A DNA stretch of 34,217 nt, taken from NCBI GenBank assembly GCA_023441125.1, contig JAEZQV010000240.1:1-34217 (forward strand), in the 5' to 3' direction. Of this stretch, positions 7,420 to 14,984 are shown piece after piece. Positions within the stretch are counted from its first letter, which is position 1. Each line of letters begins with the position of its first letter. The notes under the pieces are model-generated. The model was not told where the DNA came from. It searched no databases and saw only the letters and a program-made list of their open reading frames with translations. The stretch comes from Bacillota bacterium (GTDB lineage: Bacteria > Bacillota_C > Negativicutes > Sporomusales > Sporomusaceae). The translations under genes were made by a program, and so were the position numbers.

Positions 7420-8040
7420 CTAGGCGTCCGGCTTTTCGCGCATAATTTGCTCATGAATCCGCAGGATTTTTTGTCCGTAGGTTTTGCCCGGCAGGGCCCA
7501 TTTGCCGTTGAGTTCCGTCCAGGTTCTGGCGCCGCCGAGATTACCGCTCGCTTTTAATAAGTCATAGCGGGGATCAACAATTTCTTTTTTGGGCGGTTCC
7601 GTCGAGGCATAACCTAACAGATGCTGCACCTGGGCCCGCACGCCCATTTGCGCGGAATCGAACCAGGCGCCGCGTCTCCCATTGCCCACAGTGCCTAAGC
7701 CGCAGAAATTATTCTGCAGCGGCAGCACATCCCCGCCATAACGGAAATAGCCGGTTTCATGCAGCGCCTGGGCAAAGGCCACATCCGGCCGGATGCCTTC
7801 CGCCATGGCCTCGGCATAATAGTAGTTGATCAGGTCTTCGGCCGGTACGGTAAGGGCCGGCAACGGATTCCGGCGCAGCAGGTGCCGCAGGCACTGTTCC
7901 CTGGTTGCCAGCGGCGGCCCCATGATCGACAGGTCAAACACCGTATCGGCGGTAAGAGTATCCCCCACAAGCTGTTCACCGGCAAATACCGCCGGCATAA
8001 AGGCCAATAATAAGCTGGCCACCAGTATCAGAATGCGCAT
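7420..8040 (-). CDS. Secreted glucosaminidase-domain cell-wall hydrolase
   Basis: Peptidoglycan hydrolase of the LytG/FlgJ-like glucosaminidase family (N-acetylglucosaminidase), exported by an N-terminal signal peptide (residues 1-20, ending AVFA). Family marks are the INYYYAEAMAEGIRPDVAFAQA helix, the catalytic-region ALHETGYF with the conserved Glu, and NNFCGLGTVG. The 206-residue length fits a single catalytic domain with no attached binding repeats. ATG 8040 lacks a good ribosome site of its own; it lies inside the end of a 30-codon ORF (8028-8120) that has a strong one, so translation is probably coupled. Confidence 0.88.
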   Translation of the reverse strand: MRILILVASLLLAFMPAVFAGEQLVGDTLTADTVFDLSIMGPPLATREQCLRHLLRRNPLPALTVPAEDLINYYYAEAMAEGIRPDVAFAQALHETGYFRYGGDVLPLQNNFCGLGTVGNGRRGAWFDSAQMGVRAQVQHLLGYASTEPPKKEIVDPRYDLLKASGNLGGARTWTELNGKWALPGKTYGQKILRIHEQIMREKPDA

Positions 8041-8120
8041 GTCGCCCCGGCCTGTGGCCGGAGCTGCGGGTCTGCAGTCACATAACGCCGTCCTTGTCCG
8101 TCAAACAGTAAGTCTTGCAT
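8028..8120 (-). CDS. 30-residue small ORF overlapping the glucosaminidase start
   Basis: An ATG at 8120 stands 6 bases after a strong AGGGAGGG ribosome site and opens 30 codons (MQDLLFDGQGRR... ending GATCAF) that stop with TGA at 8030-8028, thirteen bases inside the next gene. No similarity is recognised. It has the layout of a coupling ORF: ribosomes ending here can restart at ATG 8040, which has only a weak site. It could also be a functional micro-protein; its sequence has no membrane segment. Confidence 0.5.
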   Translation of the reverse strand: MQDLLFDGQGRRYVTADPQLRPQAGATCAF

Positions 8121-8151
8121 TGCCAGCCCTCCCTTCTTTTGAAACATTATT

Positions 8152-8182
8152 ATTATACAGTAAGTTTGCCGGACAAATCCAA
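8152..8182 (-). promoter_or_regulatory. Candidate promoter for the small ORF-glucosaminidase unit
   Basis: Perfect TATAAT at 8157-8152 on the minus strand with a weak TTGGAT 19 bases upstream (8182-8177). It is placed about 30 bases before the ATG of the 30-codon ORF and diverges from the plus-strand promoter at 8194-8221. Confidence 0.5.
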
Positions 8183-8193
8183 TTAAAAATAGT

Positions 8194-8221
8194 TTGCAAG
8201 GAAACCGTATGCTGCTATAAT
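8194..8221 (+). promoter_or_regulatory. Orphan plus-strand promoter
   Basis: TTGCAA (8194-8199), 16-base spacer, TATAAT (8216-8221): one of the best sigma-A matches in the window. It points into 8228-8454, which has an AAGGAG (8254-8259) but no start codon at a usable distance, so any product is probably RNA. Confidence 0.6.
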
Positions 8222-8283
8222 TAAATCATTTCCGAGGAAACAATAAGGATATAAAAGGAGACATACACACCGGCTGCCTGCAG

Positions 8284-8323
8284 AAAAAAAAATACGGCAG
8301 TCCTGAGTACTTCCAGGACCACC
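8284..8323 (-). terminator. Intrinsic terminator downstream of the universal stress protein gene
   Basis: Minus-strand RNA folds into a 10-bp stem (GGTGGTCCTG with CAGGACTGCC, two wobble pairs, loop of 8) followed by GTA and nine T. It lies 132 bases beyond the usp stop, leaving a long 3' untranslated region. Confidence 0.8.
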
Positions 8324-8454
8324 CTCAATTATCCACTGCGTTGATCACCCAGCACCAGCCCTTTCCTCATCCATACCTATCCGGTCAACTATGAATGGCT
8401 GAGCGGCTTGCCGTGCCGGGTGATCGCTGAATTTTAGCAATGCACCATAATATC
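8324..8454. other. Gene-free 3' region with long-range inverted repeat
   Basis: No gene recognised. GATCACCC (8343-8350) pairs with GGGTGATC (8422-8429); the pairing continues after one mismatch with GCAC/GTGC. A folded arm of about 87 bases would thus form in the 3' untranslated region of the usp mRNA, or in a plus-strand RNA from the 8194 promoter. Confidence 0.45.
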
Positions 8455-8898
8455 CTATTTGGTCACCATAACCGGGCAGGCGGCATGATGGAGAACGTAG
8501 TTGCTGACACTGCCGAGGAAAAACTCTTTAATCGTACCCAAGCCCCGGCTGCCCATCACAATCAAGTCGTAGCCCCGCTCACGGGCAAACGCCACAATGA
8601 CTTCCGACGGCGAACCGATTTCCAGAAAGCCCTGCGCTGCGGTAGTTGAGGACAGTTGCTGCAAGGCCTGCTGGATGATAGCGCGGCCGGACTCCTGCAT
8701 ATCATCCAGAACTCTGTCGGGAATATAGGCGCCGGTATTAACCTGACTCACCGACGACATGACCGGCGTAAGGTTAACGACGTGCAAAATACCTACCGAC
8801 GCATGGCAAAGTTCGGCCAGATAAGCGGCATAAGCCAAAGCCCGCTGTGAGTTTGCCGAACCGTCTACCGGGACCAGAATACTGCGAAATGCTGGCAT
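8455..8898 (-). CDS. Universal stress protein (UspA family)
   Basis: Cytoplasmic nucleotide-binding stress protein of 147 residues. The Usp fold marks are present: N-terminal ILVPVDGS with the Asp, the VGILHVV strand and the ATP-binding signature GSRG-LG-x9-GS near the C-terminus (GSRGLGTIKEFFLGSVS), ending in HAACPVMVTK. ATG 8904 is only one base from the GGAGG, so ATG 8898 with a 7-base gap is the likely start. It follows the MFS efflux gene by 21 bases and probably shares its transcript, which suggests a role under the stress that induces the pump. Confidence 0.93.
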   Translation of the reverse strand: MPAFRSILVPVDGSANSQRALAYAAYLAELCHASVGILHVVNLTPVMSSVSQVNTGAYIPDRVLDDMQESGRAIIQQALQQLSSTTAAQGFLEIGSPSEVIVAFARERGYDLIVMGSRGLGTIKEFFLGSVSNYVLHHAACPVMVTK

Positions 8899-8919
8899 TT
8901 TCATTCCTCCGATGCAAAA

Positions 8920-10509
8920 TTAATTTGTGTCCGGCGCTGGCGCTGCCGGCAGGGAGACCACAGTTTTTTTCTTGATAAGCAGCGCCAGCAAACCGCCGGC
9001 AAAGCACACTAAGGAGACAGTAAAAAACACATCCTGAAAGGACAATATGGAAGCTTGCCGGGAAACCATTTCACTGAAAAGCGCTTTGAGCATCACATAC
9101 TGCTGCGGCAGCAGCCCCTGCCCGGTTACCCAGCCGTGGGTGGCGGTCAGCAGCATGGAACTGTCCATGCCCTGATTGCCCCACAATTGCTGCAGCAAAT
9201 GGTATATGTCGTTCGCTGAATGGGTAGCAGGATTGAGATATTCCTTTAGGACGGCCGTATGGTAGATTTCCCGGCGCGTCAGCAAAGTTTCGGCAAATAC
9301 TACCCCCATACTGCCACCAATGATTTTCGCCAGATTAAAAATTCCTGACCCGACACCAATTTTATCTTTGGGCAAGGAGGATACCGCACAATTGGTTAAC
9401 GGCGACATCGTAAGCCCCAGGCCCATACCGAACAACGCCAGACGGATAAAAAAATCATGGCTGGAATAATCGGCGTTAATAGTATCAAGTGAATACAAGG
9501 CGCCGGCAATCATCATAATGCCGGTAAACGCCGGCAGGCGTGAACCGAAACGGTCGGCCAGCCGCCCGCCCAGCGGGGAAAATACAACCATGGCAGCCGT
9601 CAGCGGCAGCAGCATCAGGCCCGAGGTGGTGGAACTATAACCTAAAATTGATTTAAGAAAAAACGGTAAGAGGAAATTGCCGCCATAGAAGGCCACAAAC
9701 GAAATGAAGCCGATAACATTGGCTACGGCAAAGGTCGAATTGCCAAACAGGCGCATATCAATCATGGGTTTTTCCACCTTGAATTCCACGGCCAGAAACA
9801 GCACAAAGGCCGCCAGCGCCAGATAAAACAACGAGAGGATATAGAGCGAATCCCAGCCTTCCTTCTGGCCCTGATTCAAGGCAACCAGCAGCGAGCTGAT
9901 GCTGGTAATTAAGAGGGCTGATCCGGCAAAATCTATACTGGCCGTCAGATTACGGCCGGATTTAGGGATCACGGCCATCGCAAAAATAACGCTGAGCACG
10001 CAGAACGGACCCACCGAGAAAAATATCCAGCGCCAGTCAAAATTTTCGATGATGTAGCCGCCGACGGTCGGTCCCATCGCGCTCCCCGCAGCGGCCATGG
10101 CGCTCCATATGCCCAAGGCCTGACCCCGTTCGTGCGCGGCAAAGGTTTCTGCTACAATCGTCATGGCATTGGGCAACAGCATGCCGGCGCCCACCCCCTG
10201 AATAATCCGGAAGATAACCATGGCTGTTGAATTTGTCGCCAGCCCGCACAGCAGGGAAGCGATGGTAAAGGATATTAAACCGGTTATATATACCGTTTTG
10301 GCCCCGAATTGATCACCCAGCTTGCCGGTCATGGGCAGGGTGGAACCATAGGGCAGCATATAGCCCAGCGACACCCACACAATGGAGTCCATATTAAAGT
10401 TCAAAGCAGCCATTATATTCGGCAGGGCAATATTGACACAGCTGCTGACATAGGCGCTCAGAACGGTTCCCAGACAAACAGCGCAGAGTATAGCATATTT
10501 TTTAAACAT
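8920..10509 (-). CDS. DHA2-family (EmrB/QacA-type) multidrug efflux MFS transporter
   Basis: Proton-driven drug exporter with 14 predicted membrane spans, the DHA2 layout. The protein opens with the alternating-access helix SAYVSSCVNIALPNIMAALN (residues near 18-37), and motif A-like GKLGDQFGAK and the motif C stretch GPTVGGYI are visible. The frame begins at ATG 10524, but AAGGT at 10517-10521 serves ATG 10509, giving 529 residues. It follows a HlyD-type adaptor gene by about 48 bases; together they form an EmrAB-like pump that moves compounds across a cell envelope with a periplasm. A PadR regulator gene heads the unit. Confidence 0.95.
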   Translation of the reverse strand: MFKKYAILCAVCLGTVLSAYVSSCVNIALPNIMAALNFNMDSIVWVSLGYMLPYGSTLPMTGKLGDQFGAKTVYITGLISFTIASLLCGLATNSTAMVIFRIIQGVGAGMLLPNAMTIVAETFAAHERGQALGIWSAMAAAGSAMGPTVGGYIIENFDWRWIFFSVGPFCVLSVIFAMAVIPKSGRNLTASIDFAGSALLITSISSLLVALNQGQKEGWDSLYILSLFYLALAAFVLFLAVEFKVEKPMIDMRLFGNSTFAVANVIGFISFVAFYGGNFLLPFFLKSILGYSSTTSGLMLLPLTAAMVVFSPLGGRLADRFGSRLPAFTGIMMIAGALYSLDTINADYSSHDFFIRLALFGMGLGLTMSPLTNCAVSSLPKDKIGVGSGIFNLAKIIGGSMGVVFAETLLTRREIYHTAVLKEYLNPATHSANDIYHLLQQLWGNQGMDSSMLLTATHGWVTGQGLLPQQYVMLKALFSEMVSRQASILSFQDVFFTVSLVCFAGGLLALLIKKKTVVSLPAAPAPDTN

Positions 10510-10557
10510 AGTAACGACCTTCATTCCCAGTCATATTCTACTCGCAAGCCGCATTGT

Positions 10558-11577
10558 CTATTTGGTAAAAATATGAATGACCGCCGACATGCCGGGCTTT
10601 AACACATATTCGGACTCTTCCGCCTTGATTTTAATCGGCAGCCGCTGGGTAACCTTGGTAAAATTGGCCGAGGTATTTTCCGTTGGCAGCAGCGCAAACT
10701 GCGAACCGGAGGCCGGACCTACTTCCATAACATGACCGGTAAACTTTTTATCCGGGTAGGCGTCAATGGTAAATTCCACCGGCTGGCCCACCTTGATCCG
10801 GCCGATATAGGTCTCCTCAATATTGGCGCCGATCCAGACATCGGCCAGGTTGCTGATACTGAACAGTTGTTGGCCAAAAGCGACAATTTCACCGTCCTCA
10901 ACCGATTTCAGGGCGATTACGCCGTCGACCGGCGCCTTAACCTCGGTATCAGCCAGGAGAATCTCGGCGTTTTTCAAAGCCGCCTGCGCTTGCTGCACCT
11001 GCGCCTGCGCCAGCATAACATCTTCTTTCCGCGAGCCCTCGACACTCAGACTGTATTGTTCATTAGCGGCAATATACTGGGCCTGCGCAACTTCATAGGC
11101 CGTCTTACTGGCATCCCGCTGCTGTACAGAGATAGCGCCCTGCCGGTACAGGGCTTCATCCCGTTCACTGTTTTTGCGGGTATTTTCCAGATTGGCCCTG
11201 GCCTGCAAGGTGGCAGCATTCACCTGGGCAATTTCCTGCGGCCTGTTGCCGGCAACCGTCGCGGCCAGTTTCGCCTGGGCCATGGCTAAATTGGCCTTGG
11301 CCTGGTCAACCTGCGCTTCGAATTCCTGCCGTTCCAGGACGACAATCGTCTGACCGGCCTTGACGTTGTCTCCTTCTTTGACCAGGACCTTTTCGATCCG
11401 GCCGTTAATTTTGGCGCTCACCGCCACAATGGTGCCTTTGACCCTGGCGTCGTCGGTGGCGACCATCTGACTGGCCCGAATCCACCACCATACCCCCCCG
11501 GCCACCAGAATGGCTGCCAGTATGCCGCAGATCATAGCCATCTGCCGGTTGCTCAGTTTCGAAGTCTCTTTTTCCAC
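10558..11577 (-). CDS. HlyD/EmrA-family membrane fusion protein
   Basis: Periplasmic adaptor of the efflux pump. The 339-residue protein has one N-terminal membrane anchor (about residues 15-33), then a split biotinyl-lipoyl-like domain (GRIEKVLVKEGDNVKAGQ and, after the hairpin, VKAPVDGVIALKSVEDGEIV). A long Ala/Gln-rich coiled-coil hairpin lies at roughly residues 85-205, and a beta-barrel domain follows. The start is GTG 11577 with GAGGG 6 bases upstream. Presence of an adaptor fits a diderm envelope. A possible outer-membrane channel gene is not in this window. Confidence 0.94.
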   Translation of the reverse strand: MEKETSKLSNRQMAMICGILAAILVAGGVWWWIRASQMVATDDARVKGTIVAVSAKINGRIEKVLVKEGDNVKAGQTIVVLERQEFEAQVDQAKANLAMAQAKLAATVAGNRPQEIAQVNAATLQARANLENTRKNSERDEALYRQGAISVQQRDASKTAYEVAQAQYIAANEQYSLSVEGSRKEDVMLAQAQVQQAQAALKNAEILLADTEVKAPVDGVIALKSVEDGEIVAFGQQLFSISNLADVWIGANIEETYIGRIKVGQPVEFTIDAYPDKKFTGHVMEVGPASGSQFALLPTENTSANFTKVTQRLPIKIKAEESEYVLKPGMSAVIHIFTK

Positions 11578-11618
11578 AAAATTCCCTCGCCTTTTTCTGC
11601 ATAAATTTTGGCTTATTT

Positions 11619-11647
11619 TAGTTAGAAAGCTACCGATTTCCTGTCAA
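11619..11647 (-). promoter_or_regulatory. Candidate internal promoter ahead of the efflux adaptor
   Basis: Perfect TTGACA (11647-11642), 17-base spacer, TAACTA (11624-11619) on the minus strand, about 42 bases before the GTG start. The pump may thus be transcribed separately from padR. Confidence 0.5.
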
Positions 11648-11671
11648 ATACACTGTTCGTGCAGTAAAAAT

Positions 11672-12034
11672 TCACGGCCGGCGCAGTAAATCTTCCCGCA
11701 GCACAGCGATCTTCCATTCCAGATGCTTTAACCGCTCTTCCAGCATGGTCTCCAACGCCGGGATACGGGCAAGACCTGCTGCTGTAATGGTATATATCCG
11801 TTTGCTGCGCGTCACCGGACTATTCCATTCCCCGACCGCGTATCCCTTTTCTTCGATTTTGCGGAGCAGCGGATACAGGGCATTGGTGTTCGGAGTGTAG
11901 GCATTCTGGGTGCGCTGCCTGATTTCTTCCGTCAATTTGTTGCCGTGGACAGGCCCCTGCTGCAAAATCTTCAATATATACAACCCAAGAATCAGTCTCA
12001 TGAAACTTAAATAATCCTCATTTCTGGCGGCCAA
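11672..12034 (-). CDS. PadR-family transcriptional regulator
   Basis: Winged-helix repressor of the PadR family, probably controlling its own gene and the efflux pump downstream. Diagnostic parts are the LGLYILKILQQGPVHGNKLTEEI helix pair, the TPNTNALYPLLRKIEEKGYAVGEW recognition region, the RIYTITAAGLARI wing and a C-terminal dimerisation helix. The open frame reaches TTG 12103, but that TTG is the -35 box of the promoter (TTGACC-N17-TATTAT), so it cannot be translated from this start. TTG 12034, 6 bases after GAGGGG, is chosen (120 residues); an internal ATG eleven codons later is an alternative. Confidence 0.88.
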   Translation of the reverse strand: MAARNEDYLSFMRLILGLYILKILQQGPVHGNKLTEEIRQRTQNAYTPNTNALYPLLRKIEEKGYAVGEWNSPVTRSKRIYTITAAGLARIPALETMLEERLKHLEWKIAVLREDLLRRP

Positions 12035-12067
12035 AAAAATCCCCTCACTGATGTAATTAATTTTATC

Positions 12068-12103
12068 ATTATTAATAATATCAAGTTTTTTTTCCCAGGT
12101 CAA
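12068..12103 (-). promoter_or_regulatory. padR promoter with palindromic operator candidate
   Basis: Minus strand TTGACC (12103-12098), 17-base spacer, TATTAT (12080-12075). A perfect 12-base palindrome ATTATTAATAAT (12068-12079) covers the -10 box and start site, where a PadR repressor acting on its own gene would bind. Confidence 0.7.
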
Positions 12104-12171
12104 TAAACAATTACCGGCCCGCTTGCCGCTGCGGCGCGCAAAACCTTAGATTTTCCGCTACGCTGCTACAT

Positions 12172-12196
12172 AAAAAAAGAACCCGGATTCGGGTTC
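12172..12196 (-). terminator. Terminator of the 86-residue hypothetical gene
   Basis: GAACCCG-aatc-CGGGTTC on the minus strand, 7-bp stem and tetraloop, followed by seven T. The stem begins within the stop codon of the gene ending at 12195. Confidence 0.85.
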
Positions 12197-12455
12197 AGGA
12201 AGCGCTCGATAGCGGTAATTGCCTGGCCTTTTGCGCAAACAGCAGGTAGCTATTCAGGTTGTCAATCAGCTCCATACAATCCTGGATGTTCAACTGATCA
12301 ATCGGTATGTCCCCTATTACATGACGAATCCATGCATCAATTTCCCCGGTTGCATACCCCAAATTTACCATTTGTTCTCGTAACGCATAAATTTTCTCGA
12401 CCATCTCATCACCCTGCCATATTATTTTACTATTTAATTCGTCATAATTCGCCAA
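12195..12455 (-). CDS. Hypothetical protein, 86 residues
   Basis: Function not recognised. The product is helical in appearance, acidic to neutral, with no membrane segment or Cys cluster: an N-terminal helix (VEKIYALREQMVNLG), a central GYATGEIDAWIRHVIGD stretch and a C-terminal helix (DCMELIDNLNSYLLFAQKAR). The start is uncertain. TTG 12455 gives 86 residues with AAGGA very close; ATG 12404 gives 69 residues with a GGTGA site. The gene has its own terminator, which supports its being real. A loose resemblance to short Spo0E-like phosphatase helices was considered, but the SQELD signature is absent. Confidence 0.6.
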   Translation of the reverse strand: MANYDELNSKIIWQGDEMVEKIYALREQMVNLGYATGEIDAWIRHVIGDIPIDQLNIQDCMELIDNLNSYLLFAQKARQLPLSSAS

Positions 12456-12509
12456 ACATCCTTAAGTAAAAAGAACTATTTTTCATAGGCAAAAGGTCCT
12501 GTTTTACCG

Positions 12510-12540
12510 ACGAAAGAACAAGAGCCCGGTTACGGGCTCT
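12510..12540 (-). terminator. Terminator after the WrbA-like gene
   Basis: Perfect 8-bp stem AGAGCCCG/CGGGCTCT (12521-12528 and 12533-12540) with a tetraloop; the minus-strand tail TTGTTCTTT is moderately T-rich. Confidence 0.75.
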
Positions 12541-12571
12541 GAGCAAACGGAACTAACCTTGGCTTGCTGTT

Positions 12572-13183
12572 TTATTTACACAATTTGGCCGCTATTGTGG
12601 CCACATGCTTGCCCTGGAACTTAGCCCCGGCAAGCTCATTTTCGCTGGGCAGCCGCTCACCCCGGCCGCCGGCAATGGTGGTGGCGCCGTAAGGCGAACC
12701 CCCGGCCATTTCCTCAATCGTCGTTTGTCCGGCGAAAGAATAGGGTAACCCGACGATAACCATGCCATGATGCAGCAAGGTGGTATGAAAACTCAGGATT
12801 GTCGATTCTTGTCCGCCATGTTGGGTGGCTGTACTGGTAAAGACACTGCCAACTTTGCCTACCAGCTTGCCCTGCTGCCACAGTTGGCCGGTAGCATCAA
12901 GAAACTGCCGCATCTGGCCGGTCATATTGCCGAAACGGGTAGGTGTACCGAAAATAATGGCATCGGCCTCCGCCAGTTCGGCTACCGTGCATACAGGCAC
13001 ATGCGCCAAAGCTGCTTGCGCTGCGGTTGCGCCCATTTTCTCCAAAATGTCTGCAGACAACGTTTCCGGCACCCGGCGCAACACCGCTTCCGCCCCCGCC
13101 ACTTCCCTGACACCGTCAGCAACGGCTTCTGCCAGCCGGTGCACATGACCGTATAAAGAATAATACACTACCAGGACTTTCAT
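12572..13183 (-). CDS. wrbA: WrbA-type NAD(P)H:quinone oxidoreductase (flavodoxin fold)
   Basis: FMN-dependent two-electron quinone reductase that limits redox cycling; soluble, normally tetrameric. It has 203 residues, the family length. Visible marks are the phosphate-binding loop [17 protein letters not shown] (near residues 5-21), the [25 protein letters not shown] stretch that defines WrbA (flavin contact), and [22 protein letters not shown] 13192 lies too close to the AGGGG; ATG 13183 is the likely start. It stands alone between two terminator-bounded units. Confidence 0.95.
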   Translation of the reverse strand: MKVLVVYYSLYGHVHRLAEAVADGVREVAGAEAVLRRVPETLSADILEKMGATAAQAALAHVPVCTVAELAEADAIIFGTPTRFGNMTGQMRQFLDATGQLWQQGKLVGKVGSVFTSTATQHGGQESTILSFHTTLLHHGMVIVGLPYSFAGQTTIEEMAGGSPYGATTIAGGRGERLPSENELAGAKFQGKHVATIAAKLCK

Positions 13184-13281
13184 TGTCTCCACCCCTTTAG
13201 ATAATTTTTATTATTTTATAACTGTTCTCCTATTATTGAAAATTTCCTGCCTAATTTTGTAATTTTTTAACCAGCCAAGCC

Positions 13282-14649
13282 TCAGATAATATAGTCATAT
13301 ACCGGCTTGGTGCAGCGGACCGCCCGGCCGGCGCGGGTATTGACCAGTTTCCCCCTGTCCAGGGCCACCTGGCCGCCGATCACAACATAATCAATGCCTT
13401 CGGGAGTGGCATCGGGCAGTCCGAAATCAGCCCTGTCGATAATACCCTTTATGTCAAACACGACCAGGTCGGCATCGGTTCCTTCCCGGAGGCGGCCTTT
13501 GCCATGAAAGCCCAGAGTCTCAGCCGGCAGCAGTGTGGCCTTTCTTACGGCTTCCATGATGGTCAGTTCATAGCGCTCGCCCACCATCATCCGGAAATAG
13601 CGGGGAAAACTGCCGGCAATCTGGGGATGGCCCTCGCCCGGCGCATACGCGCCGGTATCGGTGGACGGCATGGCAAAAGGATGGGTCAACGCCATGTAAA
13701 TCTCTTCTTCAATGCCGGTAAACACCACAACAGAGGCATGTGGGTCATTTTCCCGCAAATCCCGGTAGATGGCCTGATTCAAACGTTTGCCGTTATACTT
13801 GCCGGTGATTACTAACATCTCGTCCAGACTCCAGTTATTGAGAGCGATTGACTCTTCACTGAACAGCACGGCGCCGATATGTGACGCCCACGGGGTATAC
13901 ATGCCGCTGTCAAAACGGATATCCAGACCTTCGGCCCTGGCCCGGTCAATGACGGCCAGCGCCTCTGCCATGACCCCGGTGCCATATTGGTACACCAGAT
14001 GGGAAACCTGCACGCGCGCGCCTGTTTTTCGGGCAATATTGATGGCTTCTACCAGTGAGTACATGTCAATATTGGTTCGCATGCGGGTGTCCACGGACAC
14101 CACCCGGCCATACCGGGCCGCCAGCCTGCTGAGATTGATCACTTCATCATCAGAACTGCCCGGCGCATACGCCAGCCCCAGGGAAAGACCGCAGGCGCCT
14201 TCTTCAAAGGCTTTTTCCACGGCAGCTTCCATGCGGGCCAGCTGCGCCGGCGTCGCCGGCTGGAGTGGATCGACAGCCCCCACGGCCTGGCGGAGACTCA
14301 TGGAATGTCCGAACATCTCGGCCTGGTTAACAATAAAACCTTCTTGTTCCTGGGCGGCAAAAAATGCTTCGACATCCAGCGGACTTAACCCGCAATTGCC
14401 GCCGACAGTCGTAGTGATGCCCTGGCGCAGCGATAATTCGCCGCAATAGGCGTCCCAGTCCACATGCCCGTGGATGTCGATAAACCCCGGGCACACAATT
14501 CTGCCATCCGCGGTCAGCTCCCTGGCGCCGTGAATTTCTTCCTGCGTAACGGCCGCTATTTTATCAGCCTTGATACCCACGTTGCCGACCCGTCGGGTCA
14601 TTCTTTCCGGATCAATCAAAATGCCGTTTTTAATCACAAGATCATACAT
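13282..14649 (-). CDS. N-acyl-D-amino-acid deacylase-like amidohydrolase
   Basis: Metal-dependent amidohydrolase related to D-aminoacylases, which remove acyl groups from N-acyl-D-amino acids. The 455-residue protein has the N-terminal beta-sandwich (DLVIKNGILIDPE), the metal site GFIDIHGHVDWD, the family-specific GGNCGLSP with the metal-bridging Cys, the VSHLVYQYG His, STDTGAY Asp and the C-terminal GTDADLVVFD. D-aminoacylases usually have HxHDD after the first strand; here it is HGHVDWD, so substrate choice may differ. ATG 14649 has GGAGAG upstream. It is about 50 bases downstream of the DUF503 gene and could share its transcript. Confidence 0.88.
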   Translation of the reverse strand: MYDLVIKNGILIDPERMTRRVGNVGIKADKIAAVTQEEIHGARELTADGRIVCPGFIDIHGHVDWDAYCGELSLRQGITTTVGGNCGLSPLDVEAFFAAQEQEGFIVNQAEMFGHSMSLRQAVGAVDPLQPATPAQLARMEAAVEKAFEEGACGLSLGLAYAPGSSDDEVINLSRLAARYGRVVSVDTRMRTNIDMYSLVEAINIARKTGARVQVSHLVYQYGTGVMAEALAVIDRARAEGLDIRFDSGMYTPWASHIGAVLFSEESIALNNWSLDEMLVITGKYNGKRLNQAIYRDLRENDPHASVVVFTGIEEEIYMALTHPFAMPSTDTGAYAPGEGHPQIAGSFPRYFRMMVGERYELTIMEAVRKATLLPAETLGFHGKGRLREGTDADLVVFDIKGIIDRADFGLPDATPEGIDYVVIGGQVALDRGKLVNTRAGRAVRCTKPVYDYII

Positions 14650-14700
14650 ACTTGCTCTCCATCTGTATTATTTACTGATTGCCGCTGCCTCACCAGCCTG

Positions 14701-14982
14701 CTAAACATACTCGAAGGTGAAATCCACCGTTTCTGCTTCTGCGTAATCGTCGACAATGCCGCGGATAACGCTGACCTGCCTATCAAGCAGCAGCCGGTCA
14801 CTGCTCACCATAGCCACGCCGATTACTGACCGCTGCCAGAAATCCTGAAAATCGGTCTCAGCCACCGATGCGTTTACCCGGGACCGGATTCTTGCCACAA
14901 CACTTTTAATGATATGGCGCTTTTCTTTTAGTGAGCCCGCACCGGGCAATACTAATTCGATAGAACCTACCATAACATGCAT
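14701..14982 (-). CDS. DUF503 (YlxP-like) protein
   Basis: Small conserved protein of unknown role, 93 residues, matching the DUF503 family: the N-terminal VGSIELVLPGAGSLKEKRHIIKSV with the LKEKR signature, the central VAETDFQDFWQRSVIGVA and a C-terminal strand. The family is often found near ribosome-maturation genes, but here it follows YjbQ. The ATG at 14982 begins two bases after the yjbQ stop, so the two are translationally coupled; the longer frame from 15009 would start inside yjbQ. Confidence 0.9.
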   Translation of the reverse strand: MHVMVGSIELVLPGAGSLKEKRHIIKSVVARIRSRVNASVAETDFQDFWQRSVIGVAMVSSDRLLLDRQVSVIRGIVDDYAEAETVDFTFEYV

Positions 14983-14984
14983 CT

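Noticed and set aside
8341..8438. Short plus-strand reading frame ending YPVNYEWLSGLPCRVIAEF
   Set aside because: No start codon with a ribosome site is in frame and no homologue is recognised; kept only as part of the structured gene-free region.
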